From the NCBI GenBank assembly GCA_016793525.1, contig JAEUJT010000284.1, positions 1 through 13,511 of the forward strand: a stretch of DNA of 13,511 nucleotides, in the 5' to 3' direction. Position numbers and translations under genes: made by a program. The notes under the pieces are model-generated. The model did not search any database and was not told the DNA's origin. It was given only the letters and a program-made list of their open reading frames with translations. Below, one piece after another: positions 1-6,457 of this stretch. Source of the stretch: Archangium sp. (GTDB lineage: Bacteria > Myxococcota > Myxococcia > Myxococcales > Myxococcaceae). Every line of letters starts with the position of its first letter. The stretch's first letter is position 1.

Positions 1-813
1 CGGAGCCGCGACGAAGGCGATGAGCGACGACTACGCCTTCGACATGCCCGCGACGTAGAGAATGTTGTCGTAGCCGAGCCCGCAGTGCTGCACGACGCCG
101 TTGCCGCGCACGCCGTACGGGTTCTCCGCCGATGGCTTTTCCCCGATGACGCCGAAGCCGTGCGCGTCATCGACGTAGACGATGGCGTCGTGTTTGCGGG
201 CGACCTCGACGATGGCCGGCAGGTTCGGCACGCGGCCGGTGACACTCAGCACGCCGTCGATGACGACCAGCTTGGGGAAGAGCGCCTTGTGCTTCGTCAG
301 CAGCGCGTCGAGGCCGGCCGGGTCGCTGTGCGTGAAGCTGTACAGCTCCGCACCCACATCGCGCGCGATGCGGCAGCCGTCGAAGTTCACCTTGTGCGCG
401 AAGCGGTCGACGAAGAGGCCTGCGCCCTTCCCCGCCAGCGCCGGAATCAGGCCCACCGCCACGAGCGAGATGGTGGGGAGAATGAGCGTGGCTTCGACCC
501 CGAGGAGCGCCGCGAGCTTGTGCTCCACCGTCTCGTAGAGCGCGGGGCTGCAGGCCAAACGGGCCCACGACGGGTGCGTGCCCCAGCGCTGCATCTCCGG
601 CAGCACCGCGGCCATGATGTCGTCGCGCAGGTCGAACCCGAGGTAGTTGCACGAGGCGAAGTCGTCGAGCCACTGGCCGCGCACGCAGATTTTTCGCCCG
701 CGCACCTCGGTGGCCACGTTGTCGTACAGCTTCCCCGTCTCCAGCAGGTGGAGCAGCTGGCGGTTCTTCGAGTCGAGCTTTGCGTCGAGGAGGCGATCGA
801 ACACGTCGGCCAT
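1..813 (-). pseudogene. Alpha-oxoamine synthase-like PLP enzyme, partial, with in-frame amber codon
   Basis: This is a fold-type I PLP enzyme of the class I/II aminotransferase / alpha-oxoamine synthase group (BioF, KBL, serine palmitoyltransferase relatives). The family condenses an amino acid with an acyl thioester, releasing CO2 to give an amino ketone. Visible motifs are DFASCNYLGF (51-60, compare NYLGL in the family), YVDDAHGFGVIG (213-224, with the PLP-ring Asp and His), and GMSKA (256-260), whose K259 is the predicted Schiff-base lysine. Codon 261 is TAG, and the same frame then continues SSLIAFVAAP to the window edge, which is what the family shows after the lysine. A single-base change from TAC or TAT (Tyr) explains it. 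If the stop is real, the product ends at 260 aa, about two thirds of the usual ~400. The start ATG (813-811) has GGGGAG seven bases upstream and lies 14 nt after the ATP-grasp stop. The substrate is unknown. It may be a fresh pseudogene, a sequencing error, or a read-through codon. Confidence 0.75.
31..33 (-). other. In-frame TAG after PLP lysine codon
   Basis: On the minus strand the codons read ATG TCG AAG GCG TAG TCG TCG CTC. The reading frame on both sides matches the PLP-enzyme family (GMSKA / SSLIAFV), so this is a nonsense substitution and not a frameshift. A G in place of C at plus-strand position 31 would restore TAC (Tyr). Confidence 0.85.
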
Positions 814-820
814 GGTGTGA

Positions 821-826
821 CTCCCC
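821..826 (-). promoter_or_regulatory. Shine-Dalgarno site for the PLP enzyme
   Basis: GGGGAG lies seven bases upstream of the ATG at 813, in the 14-nt gap after the ATP-grasp stop. It supports this start over any upstream in-frame extension into the ATP-grasp gene. Confidence 0.6.
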
Positions 827-827
827 G

Positions 828-1907
828 TCAGACAGCCGCGCGGCGGCGAGCTCCGTCGAAAATGGAGCCGACAAAAGCGTCGTACGAAAGCCCGAGCTCC
901 GCCGCAGCTTTCACGCAGGGGGCCGAGGTTCCCAGGTACGTATTGGGCGTGACGTCGATGAGCATCGGCACGCCGCCCCGGTCGATGCGAAAATCGACGC
1001 GCCCCCAATCGCGCCCTCCGGTGACGGCCAACGCGCGCGCACACACTGCGGGCAGGTCGTCCAACGTCCCCTCCCATGGCACGCGGGGGCGGCGGTGCGG
1101 CACCGGAGCGCTCCACCGAGGGTCGATTCGCGCGCGCTTCGCCTTGCTCGGGTCGTTGAACCACTTCACATCGAAGGTGCGAATGTGAATGAAGCCGTCG
1201 GGCAGGTGCTCGAAGGTGTGCTCCATCATCGGCAGCGCGCGCAGCGGGTCTCCGGCGAGGGAGATGTAGAACTCGCGGCCCTGCACGAACTCTTCGACCA
1301 GCACCGGTTGGCGAAAGCGCTTCAGCAGCGCGCCGGCGCGGGTGCGCACCTCGGCTTCGGTGAAGCAGACCGAGGTGGCGTCGATGCCGATGCTGGAGTG
1401 CTCCGCGGTGAGCTTGAGAATCACCGGCGCCTCGAGCTGGAGCGTGAAGCGGCGCGGGTCACCTTCGATGACTTGGTACTTCGGGGTGGGCAGCCCTTCG
1501 CGCTCGAGCAGCGCCTTGACGTCGTGTTTGCGCTTGCTCACGGCCAGGCCGAATTGATCAGCCCCGACGACGGGAACGCCGGCCGCCTCGAGCACGGAGG
1601 GCACGAGCGGAGCCAAGCGGCCCTCGGCGCCGACGGTGTCGCAGAGGTTGAAGACGAGGTCGGTGTTCCCGCGCGTCACCCGCTGGAGCTGCTTCGCGGC
1701 GCGGCGGTCGAGGGGAACGATGGTGACTCGGTGGCCCAACGTGCGGAGCGCCGCGGCGACGGATCCAGCGTCTCCGGCGTCGTCGAACCGCGCGACGGGG
1801 TGGTCGGGGTGGTGCAGCCGGGTGCGCTTCGCCATGTCGGCGTCGAACACCACAGCCACGCGGAGCGGGGCCCGGCTCACAGCCACGCGGAGCGGCGCGC
1901 GCTTCAC
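828..1907 (-). CDS. ATP-grasp ligase, D-alanine-D-alanine ligase-like
   Basis: This cytosolic ATP-grasp enzyme would join a carboxylate to an amine (or similar nucleophile) through an acyl-phosphate. Family landmarks appear in order: VFNLCDTVGAEGRL (85-98, like the VFN...GExG loop of Ddl), GVPVVGAD (110-117), VILKLTAEHSSIGI (162-175, the glycine/serine loop over ATP), VLVEEFVQGREF (202-213, hinge strand with the adenine-side Glu), and WGRVDFRID (301-309). At 359 aa it is slightly longer than typical Ddl (about 300-360). The metal site is unusual: where Ddl has E-x-N near the C-terminus this protein has D318-V-T320, while D305 is kept. The start is GTG (1907-1905), overlapping the stop of the 84-aa gene as GTGA, which suggests translational coupling. 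The first 20 residues contain a duplicated APLRVAV segment. A housekeeping Ddl is unlikely, because no cell-wall genes are nearby and the next gene is a PLP enzyme. The substrates are unknown. Confidence 0.85.
   Translation of the reverse strand: MKRAPLRVAVSRAPLRVAVVFDADMAKRTRLHHPDHPVARFDDAGDAGSVAAALRTLGHRVTIVPLDRRAAKQLQRVTRGNTDLVFNLCDTVGAEGRLAPLVPSVLEAAGVPVVGADQFGLAVSKRKHDVKALLEREGLPTPKYQVIEGDPRRFTLQLEAPVILKLTAEHSSIGIDATSVCFTEAEVRTRAGALLKRFRQPVLVEEFVQGREFYISLAGDPLRALPMMEHTFEHLPDGFIHIRTFDVKWFNDPSKAKRARIDPRWSAPVPHRRPRVPWEGTLDDLPAVCARALAVTGGRDWGRVDFRIDRGGVPMLIDVTPNTYLGTSAPCVKAAAELGLSYDAFVGSIFDGARRRAAV
1851..1895. repeat. Two-copy 18-bp direct repeat, 27-bp period
   Basis: An 18-bp stretch at 1851-1868 recurs exactly at 1878-1895. 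The 27-bp offset equals nine codons, so the ATP-grasp frame is kept and the protein reads APLRVAV-SR-APLRVAV. The second copy runs directly into the expected first beta strand (LRVAVVFDAD). The first copy is therefore probably a local tandem duplication that lengthened the N-terminus. Confidence 0.85.
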
Positions 1908-2158
1908 TTCTTCAGGTCTGTGTAGACCTTCTCGAGCTTGTTCTTGCGGATCCAGTCTTTCGCGAAAACCAAGAAGTCGTTCGCCAGCGGCTTCGCGTCG
2001 GGCGTCACCATGCCGCGCTCGACCACCTGCTCGAACTTCACGTAGTCGGCGATGAGCGCCTTCATCGCCTTGGGGTCTTTCTCGTCGGCCGCCTTCGGGT
2101 CGCCGAAGTACTTGATGGTGCGCTCCACCATCTCCTTCGTGAAGTGATTGGTGCCCAT
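1904..2158 (-). CDS. 84-aa hypothetical protein in PLP/ATP-grasp operon
   Basis: This small, charged and probably all-helical cytosolic protein (MGTNHFTKEMVERTIKYF... ending VYTDLKK) has no signal peptide, membrane segment or cysteine. I do not recognise a family. Its size resembles a carrier protein, but no DSL-type serine for phosphopantetheine attachment is visible. The ATG (2158-2156) begins one base after the stop of the 155-aa gene, and its own stop overlaps the GTG of the ATP-grasp gene (GTGA). This double coupling is the main evidence that it is a real gene made in proportion to its neighbours. It could be a partner or regulatory subunit of the ligase or PLP enzyme, or a substrate of them. 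The coding call is firm, the function unknown. Confidence 0.8.
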   Translation of the reverse strand: MGTNHFTKEMVERTIKYFGDPKAADEKDPKAMKALIADYVKFEQVVERGMVTPDAKPLANDFLVFAKDWIRKNKLEKVYTDLKK

Positions 2159-2159
2159 G

Positions 2160-2627
2160 TCAGTTCGCCTTGTTGATCCAGCTGGTGATTTCGGCCGCCG
2201 TCGCCGGCCGCGTACCGCCGCTCTTCAGCTTCACCTTGACCTCTCCCTGGGCCGCCTCGAGGAGCGCCTGCGTCACCCAGGCCTTCAGCTCCTTCTGCGA
2301 GGGCCGCTTCACGTCGCCACCTTTGGCCGGGTTGTTCGACGCGGCGGCGCGGGCGATGCGAATGTTGACACTGTCAAGTACCCGGTCCAGCGTTTTGCCA
2401 CTGAGCACCGGCTGCGTGGTCGGCCGCGTCGGGCTGCCAGACCGCAGCGTCTTCAGACTGTCGGTCGGCGACGCCACCGCAGAGTCGAGCCACTTCTTCA
2501 GCTCGTTCAGGGTGGCAGCCTTCGCGCCAGAACCTTTGGCGATGTTGCGAATCGAAGCATCGACATCGCTCTTGAGCGACGTCAGGTGGGTGAACAGCGT
2601 CGGTTTGCGGCTCGAGACGGAGGGCAT
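2160..2627 (-). CDS. 155-aa protein with three 20-residue repeats
   Basis: This cytosolic protein of unknown function is built on three gap-free repeats of 20 residues at 31-50, 102-121 and 135-154. They share the pattern K-[GS]-x3-[KR]-x2-[TS]-x2-E-[LI]-x2-W-[LVI]-x2-A (W46, W117, W150). Each looks like a capped amphipathic helix (T/S-x-x-E N-cap) presenting a Trp and an aliphatic residue. The stretch between copies one and two (51-101) holds a further helical segment (TLDRVLDSVNIRIARAAA). The ATG at 2627 is preferred. The frame stays open for 29 more codons to 2714, but that extension would cover the whole divergent intergenic region and the icd start, and its sequence is unlike a structured protein. 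No strong Shine-Dalgarno is visible. It is the first gene of the operon, one base ahead of the 84-aa gene. A scaffold, carrier or substrate role for the downstream enzymes is possible but unproven. Confidence 0.75.
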   Translation of the reverse strand: MPSVSSRKPTLFTHLTSLKSDVDASIRNIAKGSGAKAATLNELKKWLDSAVASPTDSLKTLRSGSPTRPTTQPVLSGKTLDRVLDSVNIRIARAAASNNPAKGGDVKRPSQKELKAWVTQALLEAAQGEVKVKLKSGGTRPATAAEITSWINKAN

Positions 2628-2701
2628 GGCGGGGTTCAAGTCCAACCCTGGCGGCGGCGCAAGTCGCGGCCGCATGCACCGAAAAGTGCTAACTCCGCCG
2701 C
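2628..2701. promoter_or_regulatory. Divergent intergenic region, probable promoters for both operons
   Basis: These 74 bp separate the minus-strand four-gene operon from the plus-strand icd operon, so at least two outward promoters should lie here. For icd, TGCTAACTC (2687-2695) resembles an extended -10 element and would place transcription start near 2702, the icd ATG itself. No convincing -35 hexamer and no Shine-Dalgarno is visible before icd. On the minus strand TTGGAC (about 2640-2645) is -35-like but too near the start codon to serve this gene. Assignments are tentative. Confidence 0.35.
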
Positions 2702-3709
2702 ATGACTTCTCCACGCATGGTGACGCTCATCAACGGCGACGGAATCGGCCCCGAGGTGATGGCGGCCACCCGACAGATCCTCGAGGCGGCGAAGGCCCCG
2801 CTCGTGTTCGAGAACCACGACGCCGGCGCCGAGGTGACGACGCGCTTCGGCACCAACCTGCCAGACACCACCGTCGAGGCGGTGCTGCGCAGCGGCGTGG
2901 GGCTCAAGGGCCCGACCGCCACCGGCATCGGCACCGGCCAGCAGTCGGCCAACGTCGGCCTGCGCAAGCGGCTCGACCTCTTCGCCTCGCTGCGGCCAGT
3001 GCGCTCGATGCCCGGCGTGAAGACGCGCTACGAGAACATCGATCTGGTGGTGGTGCGCGAAAACACCGAAGACCTCTACGCGGGCCTCGAGCACATCGTG
3101 GTGCCGGGCGTGGTCGAGAGCATCAAAATCATCACCGAGAAGGCCTCGACCCGCATCTGCCGCTTCGCCTTCGAATACGCGCGCAAAAACGGCCGCAAGA
3201 AGGTCAGCGCGGTGCACAAAGCGAACATCATGAAGCTGTCTGACGGGCTCTTCCTCGACTGCTTCCGCAAGGTGGCGCGCGACTTCACCGACCTGCAAGC
3301 CGAAGAGGTCATCGTCGACAACCTCTGCATGCAGCTGGTGAAGAACCCCGAGCGGTACGACGTGATGGTGATGGAGAACCTCTACGGCGACATCGTGTCT
3401 GACCTCTGCGCGGGCCTCGTCGGCGGCTTGGGCCTCGTGCCGGGCGCCAACATCGGCGCATCGACCGCGGTCTTCGAAGCGGTGCACGGTACGGCGCCCG
3501 ACATCGCGGGCCGTGGCCTCGCCAACCCCACCGCGCTGCTGCTCTCGTCGGTGATGATGCTCGACTGGCTCGGCCACACGAAAGAAGCGCGCCGGGTCGA
3601 GAACGCGCTGCAGTCGGTCTACCTCGCCGGCAAGGTGCGCACGAAAGACCTGGGCGGCGACAGCACCACCGCGGACTTCACGCGGGCCGTCATCGACGCG
3701 CTCGTCTGA
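2702..3709 (+). CDS. icd: Isocitrate dehydrogenase, NAD-type
   Basis: This enzyme catalyses oxidative decarboxylation of isocitrate to 2-oxoglutarate in the TCA cycle (cytosolic, Mg/Mn-dependent). It is a 335-aa single-domain member of the beta-decarboxylating dehydrogenase family, close in length and motifs to eukaryotic IDH3 subunits. Visible features are LINGDGIGPEV (9-19), the isocitrate-binding SANVGLRKRLDLFASLRP (82-99, S82/N84/R88 and R98), VVVRENTEDLYAGLE (116-130, R119 and Y126), catalytic K173 in VHKANIMK, D206, and metal ligands D230/D234 in YGDIVSD. In HGTAPDIAG (262-270) the D267-I268 pair is the NAD-type signature; NADP-dependent enzymes have Lys-Tyr there. ENTEDLY, not the RELTGG of isopropylmalate dehydrogenase, argues against LeuB. 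The ATG at 2702 lacks a Shine-Dalgarno; M6 (2717) is an alternative start. The stop abuts the GTG of the VWA gene, so icd probably leads an operon with membrane-protein genes. Confidence 0.93.
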   Translation: MTSPRMVTLINGDGIGPEVMAATRQILEAAKAPLVFENHDAGAEVTTRFGTNLPDTTVEAVLRSGVGLKGPTATGIGTGQQSANVGLRKRLDLFASLRPVRSMPGVKTRYENIDLVVVRENTEDLYAGLEHIVVPGVVESIKIITEKASTRICRFAFEYARKNGRKKVSAVHKANIMKLSDGLFLDCFRKVARDFTDLQAEEVIVDNLCMQLVKNPERYDVMVMENLYGDIVSDLCAGLVGGLGLVPGANIGASTAVFEAVHGTAPDIAGRGLANPTALLLSSVMMLDWLGHTKEARRVENALQSVYLAGKVRTKDLGGDSTTADFTRAVIDALV

Positions 3710-6364
3710 GTGGACTTCAGCCTCCCCCAGGCGCTGGTGCTGCTGGTGCCGCTCGCGTGGGTGGCGCGCTCGCCGGCGTGGCCTGCGGGGCCGGTGCGGT
3801 GGGTGCGCTTCGCCGCGCTCGCCGTCGCGGTGGTGGCGCTGGCCCAACCGCACCTGGCGCGTGAAGGCCCGGGGACTGACGCCGTGCTGCTGGTCGACCG
3901 CTCGGCCTCCATGCCCCGTGGAGCCGATGGCGAGGCGCTCGAGCTCGCCCGCCTGCTCGAGGCCCAGCGCCGCACCGGAGACCGACTGGCGGTCATCGCC
4001 TTCGGCCGCGGCGCGCGGGTGGAATCGCCGTTCACCGCCACGGGCACCTTCGGCGGCTTTCAAACCGCCATCGACGCCGAGGCCTCGAACCTCGAAGCGG
4101 GCCTCACCGCCGCTGAGGCGTTGCTCGTCGAGGGCCGCGCCGCACGGGTGCTGGTTCTCTCCGACGGGCGCTCGACGGGGGTGGACCCTCTCGGGGCCGC
4201 TCGAAGGCTGGCGGCGAGAGGCGTCGGCATCGACGTGCGCCACCTCGGGCGCCCCACGACTGGGCTCGACACCGCGGTCACGGCCATCGACGTGGCGCCG
4301 AGGGTCGACGATGGCGCGCCGCTGCTGCTCCCGGTCGCGGTGCACGCCACCGCGGCGACCCGCGCGCGCGTCACCGTGCTGCGCGATGGCCAGCCCCTCG
4401 CCTCCACCGACGCGACGTTGAGCGCGGGCGACACGGTGCTCACCTTCCGCGACCGGCTCGAGACGCCCGGCCTCCACACCTACGCCGCACGAGTCGACAG
4501 CGACGGCGACACCGTGCCCGAGAACGACACCGCGCGCGCGGTGGTGCGGGTCGACGGGCCTCCGCGGGTGCTGGTGGTGACCGCGGCGCCATCGGGCGCG
4601 TTGACCCAGGCCCTGCGCGCGGCGCGCGTCACGGTCGAGACCCGCGCACCCGGGCCGCTGGAGTTGGGCCAACTCGAAGGCGTGGGCGCGGTGGTGTTGG
4701 AGAACGTCGAAGCGGGGACGCTCGGCGAGGCGACGCTCCACGTGCTCGCGCACTACGTCACCATCGCTGGCGGAGGCCTGCTTCTCACCGGCGGCACGCA
4801 CAGCTTCGGCGCGGGCGGCTACCGACGCTCCCCGGTGGAAGACGTGCTGCCCGTCACGCTCGAGCTGCGGCAAGAGCAGCGCAAAGCGGCCATCGCGCTC
4901 AGCGTGGTGATGGACTGCAGCTGCTCGATGGGCGTCACCGTGCCCGACGGCCGCACCAAGATGGAGGTCGCCGCCGAAGGTGTGGTGGCCGCGCTGGGGC
5001 TCCTGACGCCGCACGACGAGGCCTCGGTGCAGCTCGTCGACACCAACGTGCACGAGCTGTTTGGGTTGCGCTCCGTGTCGGAGGGGCTCCCGCTGAACAA
5101 GGTGGCGAGCGCGTTCTCCGGGGGCGGCGGCATCTACGTCGGCCTGGGGCTGCGCGCGGCGAAGCAGCAGATTCTGTCGTCGAGCAAAATGACGCGCCAC
5201 GTGCTGCTGTTCAGCGACGCGGCCGACTCCGAGGAGCCAGACGACTCGTTCGCGACGCTCGACGCGCTGACCCGGGTGGGCGTCACGGTCTCGGTCATCG
5301 GGTTGGGGAAGCCCACCGACAGCGACGCCCAGCTGCTGCGCGACATCGCCGCGCGCGGCAAGGGCCGCATGTACTTCGCCGAAGACCCGATGAGCCTCCC
5401 GCGCATCTTCAGCCAGGAGACCATCGCCGTCGCCCGCGCCAGCTTCGTCGACTCCGAGACCCCGGTGCGCCTGGGGCCCGACGCGACGCAGCTCGGCACC
5501 ATCGCCACCGCGCCGTTCTCTGTCGGCGGCTACAACCGGGTGTGGCTGCGGCCCACCGCGAGCGCCGCCCTCCGCACCGGAGATGACGACGCCGCGCCCA
5601 TCGCCGCCTTCTGGCCCCACGGGCGCGGGCGCGCAGCGGCCCTCACCGCCGAGGTCGATGGGCCCTTCACGGGAGGTCTCCGCGCCTGGCCGGGCACGCG
5701 CGCGATGCTCGAGGGCCTGGTGCGGTGGCTCCAACCCGCTGCGTCGGAACGACCCGACCTGGTGGTGCGGGCGCAACGGGCGCGCGACGCGGTGCACGTG
5801 ACGCTCGATGTGGCGAACGGCGCGACGCTGCCCTCGAGCGCCAGCGTGCTGCTGCTTTCAGGCGACGGCCGGAGCCCGCCCCTCGAGCGGCCCTTGCGCC
5901 CAGAGAGCGATACCCGCGTCGGGGCGATGGTGGTGCTCCCAGGCAGCGGCACGTGGCACCCCGTGGTGCAGGTCGATGGCCACACCGTTCGCGCGGCGCC
6001 GGTGACGCTGCCGTGGGCACCGGAGTTCGAGCCGGCCCGTGAGGGTGAGGGCCGCGCGGCGCTGCTGGCGGTCGCTGAAGCCGGGGCGGGGGCGGAGCGC
6101 GGGTCCCTCGTCGGCTTCTTCGAGGCGGCGGGCACCTCGCGGGCGTCGACGCCGCTCGCGCCGTGGCTGGTGGTGCTGTGCCTCACCCTGCTCATCGCCG
6201 ATGTGTGGCTGCGGCGGTTTTTCTCGACGGCGCGCCGCAGTCGGCCCGCCACGTCGCCCGCTCCGCTGGCCGCGGTGGAGCCGGTCGCCGCGCCAGCCGC
6301 CGCCCCGGGAGATCCACTCGCCGAGGCCCGCGCGCGCGCCCGTACCCGAACGGAGCGCCTGTGA
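3710..6364 (+). CDS. Membrane protein with two VWA domains and a GATase1-like segment
   Basis: This 884-aa inner-membrane protein has BatA/BatB-like architecture. The N-terminus has two hydrophobic helices (about 4-20 and 31-47), then a first VWA domain with the MIDAS motif D63-R-S65-A-S67 and LVLSDGRSTG (148-157). A beta-rich stretch (about 190-285) follows, then a glutamine-amidotransferase-like fold (about 286-385, AHYVTIAGGGLLLTGGTHSF) without an obvious catalytic Cys. A second VWA domain has MIDAS D402-C-S404-C-S406 and VLLFSDAADSEE (498-509). After a C-terminal extracytoplasmic region, one transmembrane helix (about 818-834, WLVVLCLTLLIADVW) is followed by a cytosolic Arg/Ala/Pro-rich tail. 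Such proteins are often encoded with MoxR AAA+ ATPases, but none is seen here. Start GTG 3710 directly follows the icd TGA and gives the usual short N-terminus before the first helix. Metal-dependent protein binding at the membrane is likely; the partner is unknown. Confidence 0.85.
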   Translation: MDFSLPQALVLLVPLAWVARSPAWPAGPVRWVRFAALAVAVVALAQPHLAREGPGTDAVLLVDRSASMPRGADGEALELARLLEAQRRTGDRLAVIAFGRGARVESPFTATGTFGGFQTAIDAEASNLEAGLTAAEALLVEGRAARVLVLSDGRSTGVDPLGAARRLAARGVGIDVRHLGRPTTGLDTAVTAIDVAPRVDDGAPLLLPVAVHATAATRARVTVLRDGQPLASTDATLSAGDTVLTFRDRLETPGLHTYAARVDSDGDTVPENDTARAVVRVDGPPRVLVVTAAPSGALTQALRAARVTVETRAPGPLELGQLEGVGAVVLENVEAGTLGEATLHVLAHYVTIAGGGLLLTGGTHSFGAGGYRRSPVEDVLPVTLELRQEQRKAAIALSVVMDCSCSMGVTVPDGRTKMEVAAEGVVAALGLLTPHDEASVQLVDTNVHELFGLRSVSEGLPLNKVASAFSGGGGIYVGLGLRAAKQQILSSSKMTRHVLLFSDAADSEEPDDSFATLDALTRVGVTVSVIGLGKPTDSDAQLLRDIAARGKGRMYFAEDPMSLPRIFSQETIAVARASFVDSETPVRLGPDATQLGTIATAPFSVGGYNRVWLRPTASAALRTGDDDAAPIAAFWPHGRGRAAALTAEVDGPFTGGLRAWPGTRAMLEGLVRWLQPAASERPDLVVRAQRARDAVHVTLDVANGATLPSSASVLLLSGDGRSPPLERPLRPESDTRVGAMVVLPGSGTWHPVVQVDGHTVRAAPVTLPWAPEFEPAREGEGRAALLAVAEAGAGAERGSLVGFFEAAGTSRASTPLAPWLVVLCLTLLIADVWLRRFFSTARRSRPATSPAPLAAVEPVAAPAAAPGDPLAEARARARTRTERL

Positions 6365-6457
6365 ACGGCACGTCAGCGCACCCGCGCCGCGAACGCGCCC
6401 AGCCCACCGCCGGCGCTGCTCGCCGAGGTCCACACCCGCCCGCGGAGGGCCTGTGAA
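6351..6457 (+). repeat. Repeated ribosome-binding/GTG start cassette
   Basis: CGGAGCGCCTGTGAA (6351-6365) and CGGAGGGCCTGTGAA (6443-6457) match at 14 of 15 bases, 92 bp apart. Each contains a GGAG Shine-Dalgarno, a GTG start and a TGA stop overlapping it (GTGA). The first ends the VWA gene; the second precedes the glycosyltransferase. Confidence 0.7.
6361..6456 (+). CDS. Possible 31-aa coupling ORF between VWA and glycosyltransferase genes
   Basis: A GTG at 6361 overlaps the VWA stop as GTGA, has GGAG five bases upstream, and opens a 31-codon frame whose TGA (6454-6456) overlaps the next GTG (6453) as GTGA again. The peptide (NGTSAHPRRERAQPTAG...) is Pro/Arg/Ala-rich, hydrophilic and without a recognisable fold, so a functional protein is doubtful. 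Its perfect placement would let ribosomes pass from the VWA gene to the glycosyltransferase. It may instead be a spacer that happens to be open, or a remnant of a shifted gene start. Confidence 0.3.
   Translation: MNGTSAHPRRERAQPTAGAARRGPHPPAEGL

Noticed and set aside
814..1164. Extended start for the PLP enzyme inside the ATP-grasp gene
   Set aside because: The extra residues are an out-of-frame reading of the ATP-grasp gene. ATG 813 has a strong Shine-Dalgarno.
2636..5797. Long minus-strand open frame opposite icd and the VWA gene
   Set aside because: The peptide is His/Arg/Gly-rich without motifs and is fully covered by well-supported plus-strand genes.
6039..6452. N-terminal extension of the glycosyltransferase frame
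   Set aside because: It overlaps the VWA gene's C-terminus, is Arg/Ser-rich, and lacks the Shine-Dalgarno found just before GTG 6453.
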